Shown here piece by piece: positions 9,662-17,615 of a DNA stretch of 64,000 nucleotides. How positions within the stretch are numbered: position 1 is the stretch's first letter; each line of letters begins with the position of its first letter. The translations under genes and the position numbers were made by a program. This DNA is from Rugamonas sp. A1-17. Its GTDB lineage: Bacteria > Pseudomonadota > Gammaproteobacteria > Burkholderiales > Burkholderiaceae_D. The DNA is taken from positions 372,001 through 436,000 of the forward strand of contig JAJLPB010000003.1 of NCBI GenBank assembly GCA_025548565.1, written 5' to 3'. The notes below the pieces were generated by a model. It was not told the origin of the DNA and did no database searches. It saw nothing but the letters and a program-made list of their open reading frames with translations.

Positions 9662-10335
9662 GCTCGATCGACCTTTTCCAGAACCCGCTGCGCCGTTGGG
9701 GCAAGTACAAGGACGGCAAGCGCCGTCCGACGGTTCTGGTGAAGGAGCTGCGCGAGCGTGACCGGCGGCGCATGCTCAGGCATTTCCTCGACCTGGAAAA
9801 CAGCGACCGCCTGCTGCGCTTCGGCACCGTGCTGCCGGACGAGCAGGTGGCCAACTACGTCAACCGCATCGATTTTTCGCGCGACATGGTGTTCGGCGTG
9901 TACAACCGCGTGTTCAGGCTGGTGGCGGTCGGCCACCTGGCCTTCGCGCCGCGCGACGAATCGAAGAGCGCCGTCACCGAGAAGGAACGGGTGGCGGAAT
10001 TCGGCGTGTCGGTCAGCCGCACGGCGCGTGGCCTGGGCATCGGCTCCAAGCTGTTCGAGCGTGCCGCCATCCATTGCCGCAACGACGACGTCGACACCTT
10101 ATATATGCACTGCCTGTCGTCCAACAAGACGATGATGCACATCGCGAAAAAGGCCGGCATGGAAATCCATCGCGACTACGGCGAGGCGGACGCCTATCTT
10201 AAACTGCCACCGGCCAATCCGGCCAGCGTGCTGCAGGAAGCGTTGGACGAGCAATTCGCCACGCTGGACTACACCCTCAAAGCCAACAAGCGCATCGCCG
10301 CGAAATGGTTCGACCGCCTGCGCGGCCGAAAATAA
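9658..10335 (+). CDS. GNAT-family N-acetyltransferase
   Basis: The 225-residue protein carries the GNAT acetyl-CoA motif: EFGVSVSRTARGLGIGSKLFERA (about 119-141) contains the R/Q-x-x-G-x-G/A signature as RGLGIG. The following MHIAKKAGMEI resembles GNAT motif B. Substrate is unknown. The start ATG overlaps the cca stop (ATGA), giving tight coupling with the tRNA gene. A tail of about 40 residues after the fold (ANPASVLQEALDEQF...) is basic and of unknown role. Confidence 0.88.
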   Translation: MSSIDLFQNPLRRWGKYKDGKRRPTVLVKELRERDRRRMLRHFLDLENSDRLLRFGTVLPDEQVANYVNRIDFSRDMVFGVYNRVFRLVAVGHLAFAPRDESKSAVTEKERVAEFGVSVSRTARGLGIGSKLFERAAIHCRNDDVDTLYMHCLSSNKTMMHIAKKAGMEIHRDYGEADAYLKLPPANPASVLQEALDEQFATLDYTLKANKRIAAKWFDRLRGRK

Positions 10336-10421
10336 ATCTCTCCTCGTTAGAACCTTTGCTGCGCGGCCGGGTATGAACGGTCGGACAAGATACGCAACCG
10401 GCAGCAAAACCACTATATCCC

Positions 10422-10799
10422 GTGTCGTCGATTACCCATTTTTGCAGCACGCAGTTGCAGGCGCCGGACTTTGCCGTCTGCCTTCGCCTGCTGTTGCTCT
10501 CGCCCGCGCTGGAGGAATGCGTGGTCAGGGCAGGGCTGCAGGAATGGATGACGCGCCAGCTGGCGGCCGGTAACGGCGGCCTGCCTTTGACGCGGGGCGG
10601 ACCTGTGCTGGTGTCGACGGCGGTTTTCGGCTTGCTGCATATAGGCTCCGGCTGGCAACACGCGCTGGCGGTGCTGGCGCCGGGACTGGCGCTGGCGCTG
10701 CTTTACCAGCGCACCCGAAGCTGGACCTGGTGCGCCTTGGCGCACAGCGGCATGAATGCCTTTGCGATCTCTGTCTGCGAATTACAGATCAATTTTTAG
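10422..10799 (+). CDS. Minimal CPBP/CAAX-type glutamic intramembrane protease, probable sorting-tail processor
   Basis: The 125-residue protein has the three motifs of the CPBP glutamic protease family: EECVVR (about 30-35), FGLLHIG (about 69-75) and AHSGMN (about 107-112). These give the two Glu, Arg, His and His/Asn expected at the active site. At this length it is a minimal form, like the 'CTERM system' proteases such as MrtJ that serve C-terminal sorting tails. It lies 20 bases before a gene whose product ends in a Gly-rich/Cys-TM-Arg tail, so that protein is the likely substrate. GTG 10422 is the only start in the open frame; there is an in-frame stop shortly upstream. Confidence 0.75.
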   Translation: MSSITHFCSTQLQAPDFAVCLRLLLLSPALEECVVRAGLQEWMTRQLAAGNGGLPLTRGGPVLVSTAVFGLLHIGSGWQHALAVLAPGLALALLYQRTRSWTWCALAHSGMNAFAISVCELQINF

Positions 10800-10819
10800 A
10801 TCAACTTCAGGAGAATGTG

Positions 10820-12961
10820 ATGACAGGCTTGTTAGCAAAGGTGTTCCGGCTTCGGTGGACTGCGGTCCTGCTGGTCGGTGTGATGGGGCAGGGCGCCAAC
10901 GCGGCCGATGCGCTGAACGGCAAAAGCCTGTATTTGAACGGACCGGTGTCCGGCGGCGCCACATGCGCCTCGTGTCATACCTCTTCGCCGGCGAATAACG
11001 TCAACGGTATCCTTGCGGCGGCCAACCAGCCATCCGTGATCCAGAACGCCATCGCCACCAATAAGGGCGGCATGGGTAGCCTGTTCAACGGCAAATTCAG
11101 CGCGGCAGAGCTGGCCGACCTGGCGGCCTTCATCGGCAACCCGAACGTGGTGGCCGCACCGGCAGCCTCGCTGGCGCCGGCCAGCCTGACCTTCAGCGGC
11201 ACCAGCATCGGCCAGACGGCCGGCCCGCTGTCCGCCACTTTGAGTAATACCGGCAACGCCGCGCTCAACATCGGCACCATTTCCCTCAGCGGCGCGGCGG
11301 CCGGCGACTTCAGCGTCGCCGGCGGCAGCTGCGCCAATGGCGGCGCGGTCGCGGCGGGCGCCAGCTGCACTGTGCAGGCCAGCTTCAAGCCGACGGCGGC
11401 GGGCGCGCGCGCGGCTTCGCTGACCATCACCCACAACGCGACAGGCGGCAGCAGCATCGTCGCGCTGAGCGGGACCGGCAACGCCACGCCGCAGGCCACC
11501 ATCGCCTTGTCGGCGGCCAGCGTCAATTTCGGCACGCTGCTGACGGGATCTTCTTCCGCCGTGTCGACCATCACCGTCAGTAACAGCGGGCAGGCCGCGC
11601 TGACCTTCAGTTCCATCGCGCTGGGCGGCGCCAACGCCGGCATCTTCACGCTGGGCGGCAGCTGTGCCATCGCCACGCCGGTGCCCGCGGCAGGCAGCTG
11701 CACGGTGACGCTGCAAGCGTCGCCGGTGGCTGCGGGTGCGTTCTCCGCCAGCCTGGCGCTGGCTTCCAACGCCTCCAACGGCAACGCCACGGTTGGCCTG
11801 TCGGGTGTCGCCGCCACGCCTGCACCGGCTTTGACGGCCACGCCATCGGCCATCGCCTTTGGCTCGCAGACCATCGGCGCGGCAGCGGTGGCGCAGACGG
11901 TCACGCTGGCCAACACCGGCAACGTGGTCATCGCCTTCAACAAGATCGGCTTGAGCGCCGGCGGTGCCGCCAGCTTCAGCCTGGGCGCCAGCGATTGCGG
12001 CGCCACCCTGGCGGTGGGCGGCAGCTGCTCGGTGCCAGTGCGCTTCGCGCCGACAGCGGAAAGCGCCGCCTCGGCCACGCTGGCTGTGACCTCGAACGCG
12101 GCTGCGCTGCAAGTCGGCATCACCGGCACCGGTACCAAGCAGGCCACGGCGACCCCATTGCTGTCCGAAGCCGGTCCGATCGTCTTCGCCGACACGCAAG
12201 TCGGCAGCAGCGCCACGGCGCATACGACCACGTTGTCCAACAGCGGCAACGCTTCGTTGTCCATCGCCACGCTGACGCTGGGCGGCAATCAGCCTGGTGA
12301 CTTCGTCCTCGGCGGCACCTGCGTTGCCGGCGCCGCTGTCGCTCCGGGCTCCAGCTGCACGCTGACCACCGCGTTCAAACCAGTCGCCGCCGGCGCCCGC
12401 AGCGCCGACCTGCTGCTGGTGACGGACGGCGGCGCGCAGTTCCACCTGGCCCTGAACGGCAACGGTGTGGCTGTTGTCATCACGACGCCGTCGCTGACCA
12501 TAGCGCCGCAGAGTTTCGACTACGGCGCGGTCGTCATCGGCAGCGCGGCGCCTACCCGCCGCTTCACGCTGACCAACAGCGGCGCCGCCGCGGTCACGCT
12601 GGCCAGCGCCACCTACACCGGCCCATTCGCCGCCGTGGCGGATACCACAGGCTGCGCAGCCTTCCCTGTCACGCTGGCGCCCGGCGCTTCGTGCGACCTG
12701 GTGGTGAGCTACACGCCGGCCAACGCTGGCGCCAGCACCGGCAGCGTGGCCTTGCAGTCCAGCGTGGCCGGCAGCAGCTGGACCATCGCGCTGAGTGGCC
12801 AAGGCACGGCAGCGGCAAACAACGCCGCGCCGGTAAACAAGGGCGGTGGCGGTTGCTCGGCTTCGGACGATGTCAACGATCCGATGATGGTGTTCCTGAT
12901 TATCTCGGCGGCGGTTGCCATCGGCTGGCGCCGTCGTCAATCCAAACGCGTTGGAGGCTGA
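10820..12961 (+). CDS. Surface-anchored cytochrome c with five ASH/choice-of-anchor-D repeats and a Cys-type C-terminal sorting tail
   Basis: The 713-residue protein has a signal peptide (cut after GQGANA, residue 28) and then a small class I cytochrome c domain with CASCH (C49, C52, H53) and a candidate distal Met85 (KGGMG). Five repeats of about 110 residues follow (about 117-675). They are Ig-like ASH/choice-of-anchor-D modules, each with a GG(S/T)C...G(A/S)SC cysteine pair, so five disulfides are likely. The tail is GGGGCSASDD, a hydrophobic helix and WRRRQSKR, a tripartite sorting signal resembling JDVT/MYXO-type Cys tails. ATG 10820 has AGGAGA five bases upstream. A CPBP protease gene lies directly upstream and a thioredoxin gene begins two bases after the stop. 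Confidence 0.82.
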   Translation: MTGLLAKVFRLRWTAVLLVGVMGQGANAADALNGKSLYLNGPVSGGATCASCHTSSPANNVNGILAAANQPSVIQNAIATNKGGMGSLFNGKFSAAELADLAAFIGNPNVVAAPAASLAPASLTFSGTSIGQTAGPLSATLSNTGNAALNIGTISLSGAAAGDFSVAGGSCANGGAVAAGASCTVQASFKPTAAGARAASLTITHNATGGSSIVALSGTGNATPQATIALSAASVNFGTLLTGSSSAVSTITVSNSGQAALTFSSIALGGANAGIFTLGGSCAIATPVPAAGSCTVTLQASPVAAGAFSASLALASNASNGNATVGLSGVAATPAPALTATPSAIAFGSQTIGAAAVAQTVTLANTGNVVIAFNKIGLSAGGAASFSLGASDCGATLAVGGSCSVPVRFAPTAESAASATLAVTSNAAALQVGITGTGTKQATATPLLSEAGPIVFADTQVGSSATAHTTTLSNSGNASLSIATLTLGGNQPGDFVLGGTCVAGAAVAPGSSCTLTTAFKPVAAGARSADLLLVTDGGAQFHLALNGNGVAVVITTPSLTIAPQSFDYGAVVIGSAAPTRRFTLTNSGAAAVTLASATYTGPFAAVADTTGCAAFPVTLAPGASCDLVVSYTPANAGASTGSVALQSSVAGSSWTIALSGQGTAAANNAAPVNKGGGGCSASDDVNDPMMVFLIISAAVAIGWRRRQSKRVGG

Positions 12962-12962
12962 C

Positions 12963-13457
12963 ATGAAACCGATATCGATCGCAACGCTGCTGGCCGTCGC
13001 GCTGGCCGCGGCTCCGGCTTGGGCGCTGGAGAAGGGCGCCGCCGCGCCGCAGTTCGACCTGCAAGGGTTGGAGGGCGCGGTGAAGCTGGCCAAGCTGCAG
13101 GGCAAGGTGGTGTATGTGGACTTCTGGGCCTCGTGGTGCGGCCCGTGCCGCCAGTCCTTCCCCTGGATGAACGAGATGCAGGCCAAGTATGGCGCGAAGG
13201 GCTTGCAGATCGTCGGCGTCAACGTCGACGCCAACAGCGCCGATGCGCGCCAGTTCCTGACGACGACGCCGGCGCGCTTCGCCATCGGCTTCGATCCGCA
13301 AGGCGCCACGCCGCGCAGCTACGGCATCAAGGGCATGCCGAGCAGCGTGTTGATCGGCCCTGACGGCAAGGTGCTGCTGGAGCATTCGGGCTTCCGCGAG
13401 GCCGACCGCGCCGAATTGGAAAGCAAGATCCAGAATGCACTGGGAGCCGTCAAATGA
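12963..13457 (+). CDS. TlpA/ResA-like periplasmic thioredoxin
   Basis: The 164-residue protein has a signal peptide (cut near APAWA, residue 20) followed by a thioredoxin fold with VYVDFWASWCGPC; the redox pair is Cys59 and Cys62 in a CGPC motif. YGIKGMPSSVLIGPDG carries the cis-Pro. Such proteins reduce or isomerise disulfides in the envelope, often during cytochrome c maturation, and take electrons from DsbD/CcdA proteins. DsbD is encoded four genes downstream and a cytochrome c with ten repeat cysteines lies directly upstream. ATG 12963 has GGAGG five bases upstream; the stop overlaps the next start. Confidence 0.9.
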   Translation: MKPISIATLLAVALAAAPAWALEKGAAAPQFDLQGLEGAVKLAKLQGKVVYVDFWASWCGPCRQSFPWMNEMQAKYGAKGLQIVGVNVDANSADARQFLTTTPARFAIGFDPQGATPRSYGIKGMPSSVLIGPDGKVLLEHSGFREADRAELESKIQNALGAVK

Positions 13458-13669
13458 AGGCGCTACTGTTGATCGCGCTGGCGGCCGGGCTGTCCGGCTG
13501 CGCCACGCTGGGCAATGTGCAGCCCTGGGAAAAGGGCACGCTGGCGCGCTCCGAGATGACCTTCGGCGACAGCCATATGTTCACACGCTTCGACGACCAT
13601 ATCTACACCAGCCGCGAGGCCTCGTCCGGCGGCGCCGGTGTGGGCGGCGGCGGATGCGGCTGCAATTGA
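13454..13669 (+). CDS. DUF4266-type small lipoprotein ending in CGCN
   Basis: The 71-residue protein has a lipoprotein signal (LSGC, Cys16 lipidated) and a short mature part with the aromatic/acidic block WEKGTLARSEMTFGDS. It ends in a Gly-rich tail with two cysteines, GGAGVGGGGCGCN (Cys68, Cys70). This is the DUF4266 pattern, a family usually found with DUF3570 and ApbE genes, as here; no function is established. The terminal CxC could bind a metal, a flavin or a partner cysteine, or be a modification site. Start ATG overlaps the thioredoxin stop (ATGA), so the genes are cotranslated. Confidence 0.82.
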   Translation: MKALLLIALAAGLSGCATLGNVQPWEKGTLARSEMTFGDSHMFTRFDDHIYTSREASSGGAGVGGGGCGCN

Positions 13670-13677
13670 GGACCACT

Positions 13678-14820
13678 ATGACAAGTAACGAAGACAAGGC
13701 ATCCGGCCGCGGCCTGGCCGCGTCCATCATGACGGCGGCGCTGATGCTGCCCGGCGTTCAAGCGCACGCCGAAACGCCGCCGGCCAACGGCACCATCACG
13801 CTGGGCTATTTGAACTACAAGGACAGCCAGTCCGGCCTGGACCGCACCACCGTGCATTCGCCGTCGGTGTCGATCACGGCGCCGGTGGCGGGCGTGTGGA
13901 ATATCGGCGCCTCGGTGGTGTCGGACGATGTGTCGGGCGCCTCGCCGCGCTACCACACGGCCATCTCGGGCGCCTCGCACATGCAGGACCACCGCACGGC
14001 GGGCGACGCTTCGGCCACGCGCTATTTCGAACGCGGCACGGTGACGGTGGGCGTGGCGTATTCGAACGAGCACGATTACCTGTCGCGTGCTTTGTCGCTG
14101 CAGGGCAGCCTGGAAAGCGAGAGCAAAAACACCACGTGGACCGTCGGCATCGGCCATGCGGATGACCACATCAACCCGGTCAACAAAATCGTCAGCAACG
14201 AGAAGAAGCGCAGCACCAGCCTGCTGCTGGGCGTGACGCAGGTGCTGACGGCCAGCGACATCGCCCAGCTGACGCTGACGCACAGCCAGGGCGAAGGCTA
14301 TTTCTCCGATCCGTACAAGGCGTTCGACAATCGTCCGCGCAGCCGCGACGAGACGACCTTGCTGGCGCGTTGGAACCATCACCTGGCTTCGACCGGCGGC
14401 ACCAGCCGGCTGTCCTACCGCTACTACCGCGACAGCTTCGGCGTGCGCGGGCATACGCTGGGCGCCGAATATGTGCAGCCGCTGTCGCAGGGCTGGACCG
14501 TGACGCCGGAAGCGCGGTTGTATTCGCAAAGCGCGGCCAGCTTCTACTACGATCCGCTCTACGACGCGAAACTGGGCGCGCCGTTCCCGCCGGGTTACAA
14601 CGGCACCGGCTACATGACTGCCGACCAGCGCCTGTCCGGCTTCGGCGCGGTGACACTGGGCCTGAAGGTCAGCAAGCAGCTGGACAAGCTGTGGTCCGTC
14701 GACGTGAAGGCGTCGGTGTACCAGCAGCGCGGCAGCTGGCGCCTGTTCCACGAAGGCAGTCCTGGCCTGGATGCGTTGCGGGCGCAGACGGTGCAGATAG
14801 CGATCAACCGGCAATGGTAG
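13678..14820 (+). CDS. DUF3570 outer-membrane beta-barrel protein
   Basis: The 380-residue protein has a signal peptide (cut near VQAHA, about residue 30) and then alternating amphipathic strands such as GTVTVGVAYSNEHDY and TSRLSYRYYRDSF. It ends in an aromatic residue (INRQW), the usual outer-membrane barrel signature. The pattern fits DUF3570, a family of unknown function. No cysteine is present in the mature part, unlike its neighbours. ATG 13678 is chosen since TGAGGA lies just upstream and the signal peptide starts there. Its stop lies in the first of three 14-base tandem repeats that also hold the next start. Confidence 0.83.
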   Translation: MTSNEDKASGRGLAASIMTAALMLPGVQAHAETPPANGTITLGYLNYKDSQSGLDRTTVHSPSVSITAPVAGVWNIGASVVSDDVSGASPRYHTAISGASHMQDHRTAGDASATRYFERGTVTVGVAYSNEHDYLSRALSLQGSLESESKNTTWTVGIGHADDHINPVNKIVSNEKKRSTSLLLGVTQVLTASDIAQLTLTHSQGEGYFSDPYKAFDNRPRSRDETTLLARWNHHLASTGGTSRLSYRYYRDSFGVRGHTLGAEYVQPLSQGWTVTPEARLYSQSAASFYYDPLYDAKLGAPFPPGYNGTGYMTADQRLSGFGAVTLGLKVSKQLDKLWSVDVKASVYQQRGSWRLFHEGSPGLDALRAQTVQIAINRQW

Positions 14821-14854
14821 AAGCAAAATGGTAGACGCGAAATGGTAGACGCAA
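14813..14854 (+). repeat. Three tandem 14-base repeats across the DUF3570/ApbE junction
   Basis: Copies are AATGGTAGAAGCAA (14813), AATGGTAGACGCGA (14827) and AATGGTAGACGCAA (14841). The first copy contains the TGG TAG end of DUF3570 and the third the ATG of the ApbE-like gene. The second copy opens a six-codon reading frame (ATG 14828 to the TAG in copy 3). A local duplication has apparently reshaped the translation-coupling site. Confidence 0.85.
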
Positions 14855-15738
14855 TACATCGCACCACGTTCCAGGCGATGGCCAGCCGCTGCGAGTTGCG
14901 GTTCGCAGCGCCGGACGCGCGCACGGCGGCCCTGCTCGCGCAGCGCGCCATGGACGAGGTGCTGCGTATCGAAACCAAGTATTCGCGCTACCGGCCGGAC
15001 AGCATCGTCTCGCGCATCAACGCGGCGGCGGGCAGGGAGGCGGTGCATTGCGACGCCGAGACCATGTCGCTGGTGAGTTACGCGGCGGCGCTGCACGGCG
15101 CCAGCGAGGGGCTGTTCGACATCACTTCCGGCGTGTTGCGCCGGGCCTGGGATTTTCGCCAGCCCAGGGTGCCGGGCAAGGAAGTGCTGGAGCCTTTGCT
15201 GGCGCTGGTCGGCTGGGACAAGGTGGGCTTCGGCGGGAAGGAGGTCTATTTGCGCCAGGCTGGCATGGAGATCGATTTCGGCGGCTTCGGCAAGGAGTAC
15301 GCGGCCGACCGCGCAGCGGCGCTGCTGGCCGATGCGGGCGTGCGGCATGGCTATGTGAACCTGGGTGGCGACATGCGCTTCATCGGACCGCGCCTGAACG
15401 GGCGGCCATGGAGCATAGGCATCCAGGACCCGCGCGATCCGGACAGCGTGGTGGCGAGTATCCCGGTCAGCCACGGAGCGCTGGCCACCAGCGGCGACTA
15501 TGAGCGCTACTTCGAGCTCGATGGGCAACGCTACTGCCACATTCTCGATCCGCGCGACGGCATGCCGGTGCGGTACTGGCGCTCGGTGAGCGTGTTGGCG
15601 CCGATGGCGGCCGCCGCCGGCAGCTGTTCCACCATCGCGATGCTGAAGCAGCAGGATGGTCTGAATTTTTTGAATGCGTCCGATATGGGGTATCTGGCCG
15701 TGAACGATCAGGGGCAGATGCTGTTCAGGGATGTTTGA
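14842..15738 (+). CDS. ApbE-like FAD:protein FMN transferase with altered metal motif
   Basis: ApbE enzymes attach FMN from FAD to a Thr/Ser of extracytoplasmic electron-transfer proteins. The 298-residue protein has FQAMASRCELRF, the DFGGFGKEYAADRAA motif (about 152-166), GYVNLGGDMR (about 172-181), ATSGDYERYF and HILDPRDGMPV (about 234-244). The usual Mg-binding motif ADAxxT appears as AGSCST, with Gly260 where the family has Asp. No cleavable signal peptide is visible, though an export signal could be missed if the true start lies elsewhere (ATG 14878 is an alternative). It lies between DUF3570 and dsbD on the same strand. Confidence 0.85.
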   Translation: MVDAIHRTTFQAMASRCELRFAAPDARTAALLAQRAMDEVLRIETKYSRYRPDSIVSRINAAAGREAVHCDAETMSLVSYAAALHGASEGLFDITSGVLRRAWDFRQPRVPGKEVLEPLLALVGWDKVGFGGKEVYLRQAGMEIDFGGFGKEYAADRAAALLADAGVRHGYVNLGGDMRFIGPRLNGRPWSIGIQDPRDPDSVVASIPVSHGALATSGDYERYFELDGQRYCHILDPRDGMPVRYWRSVSVLAPMAAAAGSCSTIAMLKQQDGLNFLNASDMGYLAVNDQGQMLFRDV

Positions 15739-15752
15739 ATAGGATGGAAATG

Positions 15753-17615
15753 ATGAACAATTGGATGACGCGCCTGATGGCGTTAATAGTGGCGGTGCTG
15801 GCGCTGGCCACCGGCGCGCGGGCGGATGATTTTCTGGAGCCGGACCAGGCGTTTCAGCTGAAGGGTGAGCTGGTCGATGCGCATACGGTGCGGCTGTCGT
15901 GGGCGATCGCGCCGGGCTATCACCTGTACCGGGACCGCTTGAGCTTCAAGTCCGACGGCACGCAGCTTGCCGCACCGTCGCTGCCGGCTGGGCTGCGCAA
16001 GTTCGACTCCAACTTCAACAAGGAGATGGAGACTTACCAGGACAAGCTGGTGGTCAACCTGCCGGTGACGGCTGCTGCGGCGTTCACGCTGCAGGTGGGC
16101 TATCAGGGGTGCGCGGATGCGGGCCTGTGCTATTCGCCGGCGACGCAGAGCTATCGCGTCGATCCGTCGGCGCCGGGCAAGCTGGTGGTGGTGGATACAC
16201 CGCCTGCCGGCGCGACGGCCACTGCCGCCGCCGCAACCACCACTACCGCCAGCACCGGCGCAGCCGCCGCAACCACGCCGGCCACTGAGGCGACCGCCCC
16301 AGTCCACGAAGACGACAGCTCTCTCGCCCAGCGCACGCTGCAAAGCGGCAGCGCATGGCGCATCGGACTGGCCTTCCTGGCCTTCGGCCTGCTGCTGTCG
16401 TTCACGCCGTGCGTGCTGCCGATGGTGCCCATCCTGTCCTCGATCATCGTGGGTGAGGGCGCCGTGTCGCGCGGACGCGGCTTCTCGCTGGCGCTGGCGT
16501 ATTGCCTGGGCATGGCGCTGGTCTACACCTCGCTCGGCGTGGGCGCAGGGCTGGCCGGCGAAGGCCTGGCCGGGGCGCTGCAAAAGCCTTGGGTGCTGCT
16601 GACGTTCGGTGCGTTGCTGGTCGGCCTGGCCCTGTCGATGTTCGACGTCTACCAACTGCAGCTGCCAAGCGCCCTGCAAAGCCGCTTGAGCGAGACCAGC
16701 GGCAATATGGGCGGCGGCCGGTTTGCCGGCGTGTTCGTGATGGGCGCCTTGTCGGCGCTGATCGTCGGCCCATGCGTGGCCGGTCCGCTGGCCGGCGCGC
16801 TGCTCTACATCAGCCAGACGCGCAACGTCTGGACCGGCGGCTGGGCCTTGTTCTCGATGGCGGTCGGCATGAGCGTGCCGCTGCTGCTGACCGGGATCTC
16901 GGCCGGCAGCCTGCTGCCGCGCGCCGGCGCATGGATGAACGGCGTGAAGAAAATTTTCGGCCTGCTGCTGATCGCGGTCGCGATCTGGATGGTGACGCCG
17001 GTGTTCCCGGTGCCGGTGATGATGGCGCTGTGGGGTATGTTCGCGCTGCTGTGCGCAGTGTTCCTGCATGTGTTCGAGCCGCTGCCTGCGGCACGCGGCG
17101 CGGGCCTGGGCGCATACGTCGGCAAGACTCTGGGGCTGGCGTTCCTGGTGGCTGGCTTGTTTGAACTGGCGGGTGCCGCCAGCGCGGGCCGCGACGTGCT
17201 GCAACCGCTGGGGCACCTGGGGCTCGCCCGCGCGGAAGGCGCCGCGCAGGCCGGCGACGAGATCCGCTTCAGCCGCATCAAGACCGTGGCCGAACTGGAT
17301 CAGGTGCTGGCCTCCAGCACCACGCCGGTGATGCTGGACTTCTACGCCGACTGGTGCGTGTCCTGCAAGGAGATGGAGCGCTTCACCTTTTCCAAGCCGG
17401 CCGTCAGCGGCAAATTGAAGCAGGTGCGTTTGATCCAGGTGGACGTCACCGCCAACAGCGCCGACGACAAGGCCCTGATGAAGCGTTTCGGCCTGTTCGG
17501 GCCACCGGGCATCATCCTCTTCAACGGTGGCAAGGAGATCCCGAACAGCCGCGTGATCGGCTTCCTGGCGCCGGAGCCCTTCGTCCAGCACCTGAGCCGC
17601 CACCTCACTTCCTGA
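15753..17615 (+). CDS. dsbD: Thiol:disulfide interchange protein DsbD
   Basis: DsbD moves electrons from cytoplasmic thioredoxin across the inner membrane to periplasmic thiol proteins. The 620-residue protein has a signal peptide (cut near ATGARA), an N-terminal DsbD-alpha domain with the GCADAGLC cysteine pair (about 119-126), a low-complexity Ala/Thr linker (about 150-185), and eight membrane helices with FTPCVLPMVP (Cys near 220) and GPCVAGPLAGAL (Cys near 341). A C-terminal thioredoxin domain follows with DWCVSCKEME (about 534-537). All three redox pairs are intact. ATG 15753 follows AGGATGG at a good distance; 15744 and 15750 are alternatives. It probably feeds the TlpA-like protein of the same cluster. 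Confidence 0.95.
   Translation: MNNWMTRLMALIVAVLALATGARADDFLEPDQAFQLKGELVDAHTVRLSWAIAPGYHLYRDRLSFKSDGTQLAAPSLPAGLRKFDSNFNKEMETYQDKLVVNLPVTAAAAFTLQVGYQGCADAGLCYSPATQSYRVDPSAPGKLVVVDTPPAGATATAAAATTTTASTGAAAATTPATEATAPVHEDDSSLAQRTLQSGSAWRIGLAFLAFGLLLSFTPCVLPMVPILSSIIVGEGAVSRGRGFSLALAYCLGMALVYTSLGVGAGLAGEGLAGALQKPWVLLTFGALLVGLALSMFDVYQLQLPSALQSRLSETSGNMGGGRFAGVFVMGALSALIVGPCVAGPLAGALLYISQTRNVWTGGWALFSMAVGMSVPLLLTGISAGSLLPRAGAWMNGVKKIFGLLLIAVAIWMVTPVFPVPVMMALWGMFALLCAVFLHVFEPLPAARGAGLGAYVGKTLGLAFLVAGLFELAGAASAGRDVLQPLGHLGLARAEGAAQAGDEIRFSRIKTVAELDQVLASSTTPVMLDFYADWCVSCKEMERFTFSKPAVSGKLKQVRLIQVDVTANSADDKALMKRFGLFGPPGIILFNGGKEIPNSRVIGFLAPEPFVQHLSRHLTS

Noticed and set aside
10832..13309. 825-codon minus-strand frame opposite the cytochrome/ASH gene
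   Set aside because: Repetitive Arg/Gly/Gln product produced by the Ala/Gly-rich repeats on the other strand; no ribosome site or family match.
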